From: Craspedostauros australis
Lineage: Eukaryota; Bacillariophyta; Bacillariophyceae; Mastogloiales; Achnanthaceae
DNA: 64,000 nt
Assembly (NCBI GenBank): GCA_026770025.1
Contig: JAMXDE010000006.1
Span: 1,550,001-1,614,000 of the forward strand
Direction: 5' to 3'
The position numbers and the translations under genes are program-made. Of the stretch, positions 20,701 through 29,492 are shown one piece after another. Within the stretch, counting starts at the first letter, position 1, and every line of letters begins with the position of its first letter. The notes under the pieces were generated by a model. That model worked only from the letters and a program-made list of their open reading frames with translations. It did no database searches and had not been told where the DNA came from.

Positions 20701-23367
20701 TACACTGCGGCATCGACTCCCCAACAGAACGGTCGCGTCGAAAGGAAATTCGCGACACTCTACGGCAAAGTACGCGCCATGCTGAACCAAACCCATCTAC
20801 CAAAAACAACGCGAGGGAAGCTGTGGGCAGAGGCTGCTCACACGGCAACGCAGCTGGAGAACATCATTGGCACGAAGTCAAGGGAGCCAGCGTGTATACT
20901 GTTAAACGGAAAAGTCCCGAAGTATGCAAATGACCTGCGTGTGTTCGGCGAGATGGGGATGGTACACATCGGTGGACAGACTATCAAGGCCAAGCTAGAC
21001 GACCGCTCCAAACCTGCCATGTTCGTGGGATACGGAGAGTCGCACGCGAAAGGAGTGTACCGCATGATGAACCTTGCTACCTCAAGAATCCTGATGACTC
21101 GAGACATAACATGGTTGAATAAGTCGTATGGAGAGTTCAAAGGTATTAAGGATGCCAGCAGATCCAGAGTAATGAACGCAGACGACGACTCCTCATCAAG
21201 AGACTCGTCTCCAGAGAGAGGAGTGACTTGGCTTCGTCAATCGGACAGTATGAGTGACATAGAGACCGATGATGATGACCAGCGCAGCAGAACTAGAGAA
21301 CAAGGAGATTCAGAAGATGCTGCGGTAGAGCAGGACGATCTGCTACCCGTCCAGGAGGATCAGGAACCAGACGAAGACGTCGGCGATGAATCCGGAAGGG
21401 ACGAGGATGGAAGGAGCGAGGAAAGAACGGTAGAGCAAGAACCGCCCTCGACTCCAGTCGCAACACCTGTTGCGTACGTACCAAGAATGGTCAGAGATCT
21501 CGCAGGGTATAACAATTCGCCCGTCCCTAAGGAGGACAGAGACTACGGATCCAGCGAAGCATCGGAATCTGACGAGGAGAAGCAAGAGACTGCCCAAGAG
21601 ACAGAAGCCGAAACAGCGGCGACAGAGGGGCCGAGCTTCCATACAGACGGGTCGATGTTCAACAGAGACGTCGCAGGGATGATGATAGACACCACTCACG
21701 GAAAGATGAGATTGGATGACTTCATCGCTGCGAGCCAAGTGACAAATGATCGAGTCAGACCCGAGCAAGCAAGCGTAGCTATGATGCTGGACCCTACCAC
21801 CTTCGAAGAATGCTGGGACCATGCAGATCCCGAGAAGAGAACGAAGTGGAGAGAGGCCATCAATAAGGAGTTCAACGATATGACCAGAAGAGGAGTATGG
21901 GAGAAGATCAAGAGGAACCGAATGCCGAGGGATCGGCGATGCGTGAAGACCAAGTGGGTATTCAAGGAGAAGAGGAACGGAGTCTTCCGGGCCAGACTCG
22001 TCGCCTGCGGCTACTCACAGATCGCAGGAGTGGACTTCTCAGCACACCACGCACCAGTGATTCATGATGCAACCTACCGCATCATGCTCACTATGAAGAT
22101 GCTGCTGCACATGGATAGTATGATCATCGACTTCGAGACAGCATTCTTACATGGAGAACTTGACGAAGAGATCTACATGCAATGCCCAAAGGGGATGAGG
22201 CATGAGGCCGACGAATGCTTGCTGCTCAAGAAGACCATCTACGGACTAGTGCAGAGCGCGCGACAATGGAACAAAAAGCTGGTCGATATTCTACTCAAGC
22301 TGGGATTTCGACAGAGCAAAGTGGATCCATGCCTTCTGATTCGGAATCAGGAAGGGAGACTACTGCTGATAGGCACCTACGTCGACGACTGCCTATGCAT
22401 CGGAGAAAAGGAGGAGTTGAAGCAACTAACCATCGACATCAAAGCTGAGCAATTCGGAATCAAGGTGGAGAACGACCTCGAAGACTACCTCAGCTGCAAG
22501 ATCATCTTCAACAACGATCAGTCGAACTGTTGGGTGAACCAGCCACACATCATCAAGAACATCATCGATACATTCAAGGATGACGTGCTGACTCTACAAC
22601 GATACGGAACTCCAGGAACACCAGGACAGGGTATCCAGAGAAACAACGACCTACCCAAAGTGGACAGTGACCGACACAGCAGATACCGAAGCGGAGTAGG
22701 TATGCTGCTATACTTGGTGAAGCACTCGCGACCAGACATTGCGAATGCGGTGCGCGAACTTACCAAGGTGCTGGACGGACCATCAGCTGCAGCATACAAG
22801 GAGATGCTACGAGTAATGAAGTTCGTATCGGACACAAGGGACTACGGACTACGAATGCAACCAACCCCGCTGGAGAACGACGCATGGAAGATCGAGATCT
22901 ACGCAGACAGCGAGTTTGCGGGAGACAAGGATAACCGGATCAGTGTCGGGGGACATCTCGTCCTACTGCAAGGGGTGCCCATCGTATGGAGATCGAAGGC
23001 ACAACGAAGTGTAACTCTCAGCTCGACAGAGGCGGAATACGTCGCGCTGTCAGAAGCAGGAAAAGAGATTCGCTTCCTCACGCAGCTAATGGAGGACATC
23101 GGGTTGACGATGACCAAACCAGCGGATGTGTACGTGGACAATGTGGGGGCTATCTTCATTGCCTCCAATCCGTCGACATCAGCGCGAACGAGACACATCG
23201 ATATACGACATCATTTCACTCGGGAGCTGATAGACAACGGAGAGGCACGAATTCAATTTGTGCGCTCAGAGGACAACATCGCAGACGGCTTCACCAAGAA
23301 CACAAAGAAGGAGATCTACGACAGACACAAAGGGAGCATCATTCAATTGAGATCGACCATGGATTAA
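17716..23367 (+). CDS. Gag-Pol polyprotein of copia C
   Basis: One frame, 1883 residues, from an ATG in good context (CACCACCATG); upstream in-frame codons lack an ATG. Order, with approximate residues: gag capsid (1-250); two CCHC zinc knuckles (CRNCGAYGHKKADC at 270-283 and CKYCGKKGHKILQC at 311-324); a long spacer (325-705) with an extra Cys-pair unit (CPLC...CVEC); protease with DSGAS at about 709; pre-integrase domain (HKMLGH at about 850); integrase with D, D and E segments (FMDTSS, RCDNAGE, PQQNGRVERK at about 908-1010); acidic linker (1155-1300); RT with YVDD at about 1555; RNase H (YADSEFAG at about 1730). All catalytic boxes are present. Fused gag and pol without a frameshift is usual for copia elements. 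Confidence 0.95.
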   Translation: MSSYLRKNDRVVIFDGKRSSWTGWSIKFLARAAGRGLEDLYLMDLDKVEVKPAPFGPSALISDVKIEEGESIAKKIASMTAEEKELYKNGLAKCAFEELAMAINHETTEGNVAFMAVVGTKGGPTESGDPRKAWKALERIYEQRTAPMKAKLLAQLNGMRLKKGEHPDTFLTEMEVLRNRLGSTGIKMDMQQYHMLVLNALGREYETDVKLLELKFDGMEDTMTLEDIREAVSATYDGRHLKLGGNRRENNSNREETAFAAVGGFKGHCRNCGAYGHKKADCRSAPKKDNGKNKKSGQGVNNSKPKFNGECKYCGKKGHKILQCFKLKAAMKEADSANVATDGMEGNNDVALVVTDELICVPTSGNTNELENVTNLSVNTGEAKTRDNDSNYQADSKVMEDVAFAAIVEQTDTSPILSLRPHNVNNKMSNSNLGQESYYDASLTNEGATDTEDVDDDMGGANQEGTARRPVFNFAPELSRVDRMIGNSTGLTTNTAWCPLCLKRGPLYAWCVECPQVPFFIQLHNEPSGNVPTNDEERAERRTRLERAGSLRNAVRASLSNVLRANEVRNELALLCYDAVATHTQDRELQIEPRTVYFKLHEIGMITTLGVCRNPCNINNSLESRHFQPFPSDLISCMTLHAANSIRWTHHQSDSGVRDPKPEHWVLPIYSERTDQHEVAMVVGNTDHVSARRSSIAPDSYETNTWLGDSGASCHLTNSDEGMTNVRVSDQDVKIGSGRFLKATKVGDKRMTVMQKNGKTSIVVLKSVKYVPKLWVNLLSINKALENGFDISNRGIVISLKKGSVRISFDRIMATQSGFVCGVNMVSNAKANDQAHVGVSTDAPIDINTIHKMLGHVDAYTISRTAGRYGWNVTGKLKVCVDCAIGKSRQRPMSKATQQRAKGVGDRLFMDTSSVQTHSLGRGKYWLLVIDDYSDYCWSYFITEKSDVGSKMLLLFQWLQANQRVTVQNVRCDNAGENRSTEKLLLNKGFAPTFEYTAASTPQQNGRVERKFATLYGKVRAMLNQTHLPKTTRGKLWAEAAHTATQLENIIGTKSREPACILLNGKVPKYANDLRVFGEMGMVHIGGQTIKAKLDDRSKPAMFVGYGESHAKGVYRMMNLATSRILMTRDITWLNKSYGEFKGIKDASRSRVMNADDDSSSRDSSPERGVTWLRQSDSMSDIETDDDDQRSRTREQGDSEDAAVEQDDLLPVQEDQEPDEDVGDESGRDEDGRSEERTVEQEPPSTPVATPVAYVPRMVRDLAGYNNSPVPKEDRDYGSSEASESDEEKQETAQETEAETAATEGPSFHTDGSMFNRDVAGMMIDTTHGKMRLDDFIAASQVTNDRVRPEQASVAMMLDPTTFEECWDHADPEKRTKWREAINKEFNDMTRRGVWEKIKRNRMPRDRRCVKTKWVFKEKRNGVFRARLVACGYSQIAGVDFSAHHAPVIHDATYRIMLTMKMLLHMDSMIIDFETAFLHGELDEEIYMQCPKGMRHEADECLLLKKTIYGLVQSARQWNKKLVDILLKLGFRQSKVDPCLLIRNQEGRLLLIGTYVDDCLCIGEKEELKQLTIDIKAEQFGIKVENDLEDYLSCKIIFNNDQSNCWVNQPHIIKNIIDTFKDDVLTLQRYGTPGTPGQGIQRNNDLPKVDSDRHSRYRSGVGMLLYLVKHSRPDIANAVRELTKVLDGPSAAAYKEMLRVMKFVSDTRDYGLRMQPTPLENDAWKIEIYADSEFAGDKDNRISVGGHLVLLQGVPIVWRSKAQRSVTLSSTEAEYVALSEAGKEIRFLTQLMEDIGLTMTKPADVYVDNVGAIFIASNPSTSARTRHIDIRHHFTRELIDNGEARIQFVRSEDNIADGFTKNTKKEIYDRHKGSIIQLRSTMD

Positions 23368-23463
23368 TGGGACAGAAGAGATGAGTGCAAGAGCGAGACA
23401 AGGGAGTAAGACGAGAGACGATTTGTGTGTGTGAGTGAGTATGGTGGTGCGACAATGGAAGGG

Positions 23464-24240
23464 TGTCAGGAATCGGGGGTACGACTTTGCAAAGATACCG
23501 TATTCTGCCGCAGCTCCCATGAGGACTGACTGGAACCGGAATGGTATTAAGTGCAAAGATACCCACGATTGTCGCAACCCCCAATAGCATCTCCCAGACA
23601 AACCGCAACCTAGCAATCGACCAGTTGCACTCGGACAGCCCAATGGCCTTACCTGTCTTATGCGACATCCAAGCACCCTCATCCAGTGGCCTACTCGGCC
23701 ATGTCCCGATAACGGTCGGGAACCGAGAGATCTATGACGATGGCAACACACCAGCCCTGAGTGAATCGAATGAGCGCGACAACCAATATATCTGAACAAG
23801 TCGACGCGTCCCTGAGAACCTAATGTGAGAAAGCGAAACAGAGGCGATCCCTATTCACCCAAGACCACGATCCAGATGACAATAAGTTCCAAGCATCCAA
23901 AGGCAACCATCGAGATGACAGGAGGGAGGAACTGAAATGAAGTGGGACCAGTGAGGTGACAAGAGACCGAAGGAGAGGTACCTACAGGTCTACGAGTATG
24001 AACTTGACGAATGTAGGTGCTCTCCAATCCTCAGCCAAGCAAGCGATGAACCACGATGAAAGCAAGATGAAGATGCAGACGAAAGGAGCCAAGCTGAAGG
24101 GTGTAATCTCGGGTGGCTACTGCAGATCATGCTTGTTGTGAATTGGAATCGAAAGGAGATGAGCATGTTGTGCTCACAGTTCTAAAACGGTACAGACTGA
24201 TAACAGATTAGTCTACTACTATAACCCCGGATTTCCAACA
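23464..24240 (+). repeat. 3' LTR of copia C
   Basis: 777 bp, one mismatch to the 5' LTR. Directly followed by the target duplication AACGTC. Confidence 0.95.
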
Positions 24241-25039
24241 AACGTCCACGATGTGCCAGACGGTACAGCATGAGCAGCAATCCCATTTCATAGGATACCG
24301 AGTATCGGTTCTTGACCTGAATACATGCAGGGTCATTCTCACCAGACACTGCCTGGAACTTTGGCCAGAGACGGTCAGCCAAGCATTGGAGGTAGCATGC
24401 TTGGAAGTGGAAGTGAGGAATAGCTTTGGTGTCAGCCAATTCTGAGATGGCAATGTTTCTGTTTGTATACAAAGGAGGAGGACCCAATGGACCAAGATAG
24501 AGCTGCTGCATCTCCATCACATGGCGGCCTAATGCGATAACGTGACTGTAGTACTCCACAAGAATGGTGACACCAGTGTAGTTCAGACCCTGCACATCAA
24601 TCTGCGAAAGCTGATTCACAGCCTCAACAAATCGATCGTGGGCTTCTTGCAATGCCTGCCTCTCAGGAAGGGAGTTCCAAATACGCAGCACCATTAGAAA
24701 GAGAAGGACCAGCTATAGTGCGTGGAGAAAGGTTGTATATGCGAAAGCGTGGTGAACGCGGAAGAATTGAAGGAACCACGAGTATAGCATCAAGTGCAGT
24801 GTGGAGGAAATCTGTCATGCAGGTACCAAAAACCGGAAGGAGGTGATGTGTCGACAGAGGCATCAGCAAATGTGATGTTCTTCAGCACGAATCAAACCGG
24901 ACGTGACTAAATTAATCGCACAGTTTTGGCGCGAACGCAATATCGCTCGAGTTAATCCAAGCAGGATTATGTCACGAATCAGTCCTGTACAGTTTTCGTG
25001 CTCGAGATTCAATGCGAACCGCGACATGACACAGGGGCC

Positions 25040-25066
25040 GGGGGAACAGAATGCGAAAGTCCTCTA
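25040..25066 (-). repeat. Right terminal inverted repeat, type 1 element
   Basis: Perfect 27-bp partner of 10258-10284. It is preceded by the subterminal block GACATGACACAGGGG (25023-25037), which recurs with one extra base at the right end of the neighbouring type 2 element. Confidence 0.9.
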
Positions 25067-25082
25067 ATGCAAACAAGGAAAA

Positions 25083-25106
25083 TAGAGGCCTATCGCATTT
25101 CACATT
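25083..25106 (+). repeat. Left terminal inverted repeat, type 2 element
   Basis: Begins TAGAGGCCTATCGCATT and continues with the type 2 motif TCACATT. Perfect complement of 26162-26185. Confidence 0.88.
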
Positions 25107-25158
25107 GGGAGTCCCACGGTACAAAATAACCTGATAATGATATTTTTAGAGGGGCAAC

Positions 25159-25244
25159 ATGCGAACTTCCCCCTCGGAAAGTGAAACTCGATTGCGTTTT
25201 AGGAGCCAAAAACACAATTGAGTTTCACATTGCAGTCCCGGCAA
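25159..25244 (+). repeat. Subterminal hairpin region, type 2 element
   Basis: Block ATGCGAACTTCCCCCTCGG (25159-25177), then hairpin arms 25181-25200 and 25208-25228 (18 of 20 positions pair, 7-base loop), then CAGTCCCGGCAA (25233-25244). The stem carries TTTCAC/GTGAAA, the type 2 end motif, in place of the type 1 ATTCTGTT/AACAGAAT. Confidence 0.82.
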
Positions 25245-26161
25245 TCCAACCTTCCACGTGTTGGAACGAAACGAATGGCCAATCATTTCTCTTCATTTGC
25301 AGAAATGTTGAGTCGTCCTTGTCGTAACAATGATATTTTTTTGAGATGCTAGTGATGATGAAACTAGCATTCCGAATGAGAGGTGCATGGAGCGATAGAG
25401 AGCGATTAAGATGTCGAATATGCCTGTAAGCTTCACATATGATATCTACGCGCAAATATAAAAGGACCCCTTCATGATCCAGCTGAGGAATCTTTGCTCA
25501 TATCCTAGTTCACCCGATACAACATCCACGGCGTGTTCCTGATGCTCTGAGGACTAGTGTAGTCAGATACGACCAGGGACTTCGACCAACGCGCATTTTG
25601 CATCTTTTGGAGATCCTGACTGCCATATCGTAAGTCGTTGTTGGTCTCCAACCAACCCAACGCGCAATCGCAATAGTTCTGTGTAGACTGCGTGGAGACC
25701 TTCTATTGGACAACAAACTGCTGATCCATCTCCATGATACAGTGATCAAGAGGTCTCTGTCATCGATATTGGCAACAGAGCCTTGAACAAGCTATGAATC
25801 AGCAGGGACAAAGTGCTTGCGCATATGTTACCGGACCTCTGTTAGTAGCAAAGTTGAGACAGAAGAGATGGCAGCGAAACTCTCAGAACACGAAGCTCCT
25901 AAGAGAAGAAAGAGGGATGTGCGTTGCGTGCAACTCAGAGCACACCCATTAATGATCCTATCAACCTTTGGTCTCAACAAGTGATGCGATAACATGCAAG
26001 GAGCATTCATATCAGAGCAGTCTAAACTAGAGCTCTATTCTACAGAAGAGAAGCCGATTCAGTCATGTTGGTCGTCTTTCTGAGTAGATCACGAACTAGT
26101 CACGAGTACCAATGTGAAATCCGAACGTGAGTGCCACATGTGACATGAGCACAGGGGTGTG

Positions 26162-26185
26162 AATGTGAAATGCGATAGGCCTCTA
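26162..26185 (-). repeat. Right terminal inverted repeat, type 2 element
   Basis: Perfect 24-bp partner of 25083-25106. A further copy of its AATGTGAAAT motif lies 51 bp inside at 26111-26120. Confidence 0.88.
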
Positions 26186-27964
26186 ATGGCGGAGCAGTTT
26201 GACGCCGGACTTTTTGTCGCACGATCGTCAGAAGAAGAAGAAGACGAAGGGATGGCGCGTGTCCCTTCGCAGAAAAGTTCTCGTTTGTGCAACAGGGAAC
26301 GCGACCACATACGACTATGGTGAGGAACGCAACGTTCCTGCGCGAGCACAAGCTGAAACAAGGTGCTGGTGACATCGGTCCTTGCGCGCGAAAGAACCGA
26401 AAGCGTGTCACCAGGGAGCAGGCGAACGAACGCGCGGGACCATGGCGACCAGGAGGCGACCGCCACCAGTCGACCAGACATCAGGAACGGCCGTTTCGTT
26501 GCTTCGCTCCTTGTTTCCCTCCGCAGTCTCTGTCGCTCCTCCCATTGGCATAGACACACGCAGGCGGACGAACCATGAGGACGCAACCAGGCAGATGACG
26601 CATCCCTTCCATAATCTCTGCTACACACCGGCTCTCCACTTCTCCGCATGCCTCAATCAACTGCTGCCAGAAACCAAGGTTGATGTTCCTGATCATGAAT
26701 CCAACAATCACCAAGCTCAATTCCTATTTGCGGCGTTCGGTTCGTGTTTGGGTGGGGAGACGCACGAGCGCGTGTGTCTGGTGCTATTATAGAATATTGT
26801 ATAATGATCGTTTGCACCCACTTCGACAACTCGACGTGGAAGGAGAGACATTGGGAAGGGATCTCTTCTCTTGTGCACACAAGAGTGTGGAGCAGAGTGC
26901 CCTCCTCCACGGCCGCTCGTACCAAACTGCCTCTTGCACTCCACTCGAGCGAGGCATCGTGAACCGGAACAGGAATACTCCACTGAAGAGCATGACACGT
27001 GTTTTTCGCAAAAGCACAGCACACACCATGTTCGAAGTCTGTTGAGAAACTGCAGTCGATTGGATTCGATCGCAAGTGTTGTCCTTGGAAGCGGTATCCC
27101 GTCATCGGCGTCAGCGAAGCGTTTCTCTGTAGTGGGTGTTGGTACTCTCTCTAGCTCGTGGAGTACAGTATCCTCCGTACAGTAGTACACAGAAAACAAG
27201 GCCGGACAGAGGAATTGGCGATGGTGGGAGATCTGAGTCCATCGCGGCCTCCATCGGTATCGTGGTCAACGGATCTCGCACGGTACTCGAGATGCAACTT
27301 GGTGGAGCAAATCGCCTGCTCGAATCCTTTTGGAGCACTGTGTGCACTGGCGTCCATCCTGTTGCCAAGCATTCTCGGTTTCCGTTGCCTTCCTCGACAA
27401 CGACAACAAGAGACAAACGCACAAATCCGCCATCTCCATCTCGCGCCCGTCGTCGAGTGTTGCATGGGAGATGGGAAGAAGCAAGCATTGCACTCTGTTT
27501 CCAGGTTTACTACTCATACTCGTATACATTACTATCCTGGAATGGTTGTGAGGTTATTGTATTGTATTGTAAAAATGCAATGTATTATTGAGAGTATGGT
27601 ATTGCTTTGCAATACCTTGTGCACAGGATCTTACGGGGAACATAGAGTCGTTGGGGTGATGTCGGCACATGCACATGCGCAGGTGATGCCTGCAACTTGG
27701 ACGTGCTCACTCAAACCCCAACCGTGTCTTCAGTTGGTACGAGTATCTGCTCGCGAGGCACTCGTTCGTATGTATGTATGTGTATGTGTTCTGGGTGTGT
27801 GAAAAGTACTGGTTTGGTATAACACCATACTCGTACGTACATGCACTTCCGGCGTCACATTCGAAGTGACCTCCAGACCATCTGGATCCATCCACGCAAA
27901 AAATGCGTTGGCACGTCTGCGCCTCTATACGATCGTACGCGTGCGTGTGATGTCTCACGATCTT
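26186..27964. other. Gene-poor spacer
   Basis: Overlapping open frames occur on both strands (for example 26089-26649 minus and 27158-27802 plus), but none shows a domain, consistent composition or a splice model. An A/T-rich TATTG repeat run lies at about 27555-27600. I see no gene here. Confidence 0.5.
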
Positions 27965-29492
27965 TTAGAGATAGGAGCGGATGGTATCAACCATGGATGC
28001 GGTTGGATCTTCCGATTTGGTCGATGATGTCGAGGAGGTGACATCCTCCGCAAAATCATCGTCTTCGACGTTTTGGTATGGGTTGAAGGCATCGACGTTG
28101 TCGGTGGAGTCAGCCAAGCAGGACATGCGCTGGTTGAGATGCCTCAGGCGGAAGTCGGACTTTGATGCGTCGAATGCATTGAGCACTATCTGTGCTCCTG
28201 GTCGAAGCTGCTGGATCTTGTCAACGATTTGCGCGATTCCGGCATGGATGCCGTCGAGATTGCACATGTCGGTGACGTCGTTGGCGCCAACGGTGATCCA
28301 CCAAACCTTCGGCGTCAGTTCGTCTGGGATGCCACCATTGTCGAGTCTGTACAAAAGGGTTGAACACTGCGCGTGTGAATGAATGCAAGAGTTTAGCGGC
28401 AGTAGCCCAAATCCAGTGGAGAGTAAGGTTTCGTGAGCCAATGAGCGGATGAAAATGAAATGGGGCATGGTTAGTTGGTGCGGCACCGACGTGACAACGC
28501 AACGGTCGACACACAACCATGCAAGTGCTGTGCGAGAAGAGCAGGACGGACGGACGAACATCACTCACCCTCTCTCCATCGATGCCCAGGTGCAGTCCGT
28601 TCACCTGATCCAGAACGGTCTGCATGCCCTTCCATTGCGTGAGCGATTCGCCAAGGAAGACGACATCTGGCGACTTTTGACTTGCTCCCCCTGACACGGA
28701 CTGTTTGGCGAGAGCGTCTGACTGCTTGAGGTTTTGTTGCCACTGCGGCAGCATGTCAGCTGCAACGTTGACGTCGATTGGTCGCGTGGGATCGTTGCAC
28801 ATGCACTCCTGCTCGGCGCGGTTCGCTGTGATGTCGATCTCGCACATGCTGTCGAGCTGGGAGTAGTTCTCCATGAGCGTGTGAAGTGGTGGGTTGGCGG
28901 AGGAACCGGCTGCCGCTTTGCTTGATGTCTGGCCATCGCCCTCTGTAGAAACGGCTGGCGCAGCCTCGCACACGTACGGTTCGAACAGTGGCGTGGCCGA
29001 GGCTGGGCCATCGTCCTTGTCCTTGGCGTGCACGCTGAAGATGATGATCAGGGCGACCAGAGTCACGAAGATGAAACAGCCGCAGTAGTTGTTGGAGGCA
29101 CCCTTCTGGGCGCGTCTCTCGCGTTGCCGTCTCCTGAGGCGTTCCAGCTTGGAGATGCCATCCACGGAGAACCCGCTGCTCTCGTAGAAGGAGGAGGCGA
29201 ACTCGGAGGTGCCGGCACCCGTGATCTTGGAGATGCTGGATCTCTTGGGCTGCGTGAGGGGTCTGGTGCAGCCATTGTCGTTGGTGCCGCAGCTGTTGGA
29301 GAGGGAGGCTCTGCGCGCGTCATTGGCCTCGCAGTCGTACTCATCGACGTACAGGTCGAGGTTGGCGAGATCGGAGTCCTCCACAAGCAGAGGATCCTCG
29401 TCGCCCTCAGAGTCGCTGTGCCAGAGCGGGTTGTTCACGCCGATGCTGGCTGGTTCATCGTCGTGCCAGAGTGGCTGTGGCTTTGGCGGCAT
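27965..29492 (-). CDS. Membrane-anchored SGNH (GDSL-type) hydrolase, PAF-acetylhydrolase Ib-like
   Basis: Model: join of 29492-28569 and 28366-27965 (441 residues). The intron is 202 nt (GTGAGT donor, GCGCAG acceptor) and joins in phase 0. Residues 1-135 are acidic and Ser-rich, then Arg-rich. A hydrophobic span (about 136-156, YCGCFIFVTLVALIIIFSV) makes it a type II membrane protein with the enzyme on the luminal or outer side. Block I is VVFLGESLTQ with the nucleophile near Ser283. After the intron comes STLLYRLDNGGIPDE, as in PAF-acetylhydrolase Ib catalytic subunits, and block III is VGAND (about 334-338). The C-terminal DxxH catalytic pair is not visible; the tail is acidic and Ser/Thr-rich instead. 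It may be an inactive relative, or a further exon was missed. The substrate, an ester, is unknown. Confidence 0.75.

Larger units (their letters stand above)
16858..24240 (+). mobile_element. Intact, recent Ty1/copia retrotransposon (copia C)
   Basis: Two 777-bp LTRs (16858-17634 and 23464-24240) begin TGTCAGG and end CCAACA. They differ at one base (C16966 versus T23572), so insertion was recent. A 6-bp direct repeat, AACGTC, flanks the element (16852-16857 and 24241-24246) as a target duplication. A single uninterrupted gag-pol frame lies between the LTRs. A purine tract (GGAAGGG) precedes the 3' LTR. The insertion splits the transposase gene of the type 1 transposon. Everything needed for mobility appears present; activity is inferred, not shown. 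Confidence 0.95.
16265..24694 (-). pseudogene. DDE transposase (PIF/Harbinger-like, DDE_Tnp_4 clan), interrupted by copia C
   Basis: An ATG at 24694 opens a frame running to 24247. It includes MGLLLMLYRLAHRGR, a segment typical of the helical region ahead of the DDE core in this clan. The reading frame stops at the copia C LTR. Removing that element with one copy of its AACGTC duplication lets the same frame continue at 16857 with FCDMELRFSMDSIRISCIV, the expected next segment. Farther on, frames shift: a piece reading DRIHAFRDD near 16550 resembles the conserved GHKRxHxxK block out of frame. The core acidic residues cannot be read cleanly. The gene was therefore decaying, and its C-terminus was also lost or split by copia B. 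It probably encoded the transposase for the type 1 element. Confidence 0.65.
10258..25066 (-). mobile_element. Terminal-inverted-repeat DNA transposon (type 1), Harbinger-like, split by two copia elements
   Basis: The first 27 bases (10258-10284) are the perfect reverse complement of the last 27 (25040-25066). With the two nested copia elements removed, about 1.7 kb remains: 10258-10527, 16265-16857 and 24247-25066. It encodes a DDE transposase of the PIF/Harbinger-type (DDE_Tnp_4) clan on the minus strand. The outermost bases are TA at both ends, consistent with a TA target duplication, or with TA being part of the repeat. Harbinger elements usually duplicate 3 bp and no 3-bp duplication is visible, so the superfamily is not settled. 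A perfect 17-bp hairpin sits about 110 bp inside the left end. Confidence 0.75.
25083..26185. mobile_element. Second terminal-inverted-repeat element (type 2), probably non-autonomous
   Basis: The first 24 bases (25083-25106) are the perfect reverse complement of the last 24 (26162-26185), giving an element of 1103 bp. It starts 16 bp after the end of the type 1 element and shares its architecture: the same GAGGNCTNTCGCATT core, the ATGCGAACTTCCCCCTCGG block, a subterminal hairpin, CAGTCCCGGCAA, and a GACATGA(G)CACAGGGG block near the right end. TA is again outermost at both ends. The small ORFs inside (for example 25510-25749 and 25225-25455, minus) match nothing I know, so the element is either non-autonomous or decayed. 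A TATA-like run is at about 25457. Confidence 0.75.

Noticed and set aside
24908-24922. CTAAATTAATCGCA shared with about 37026
   Set aside because: A 14-base AT-rich match with unrelated flanks is within chance for a 64-kb window.
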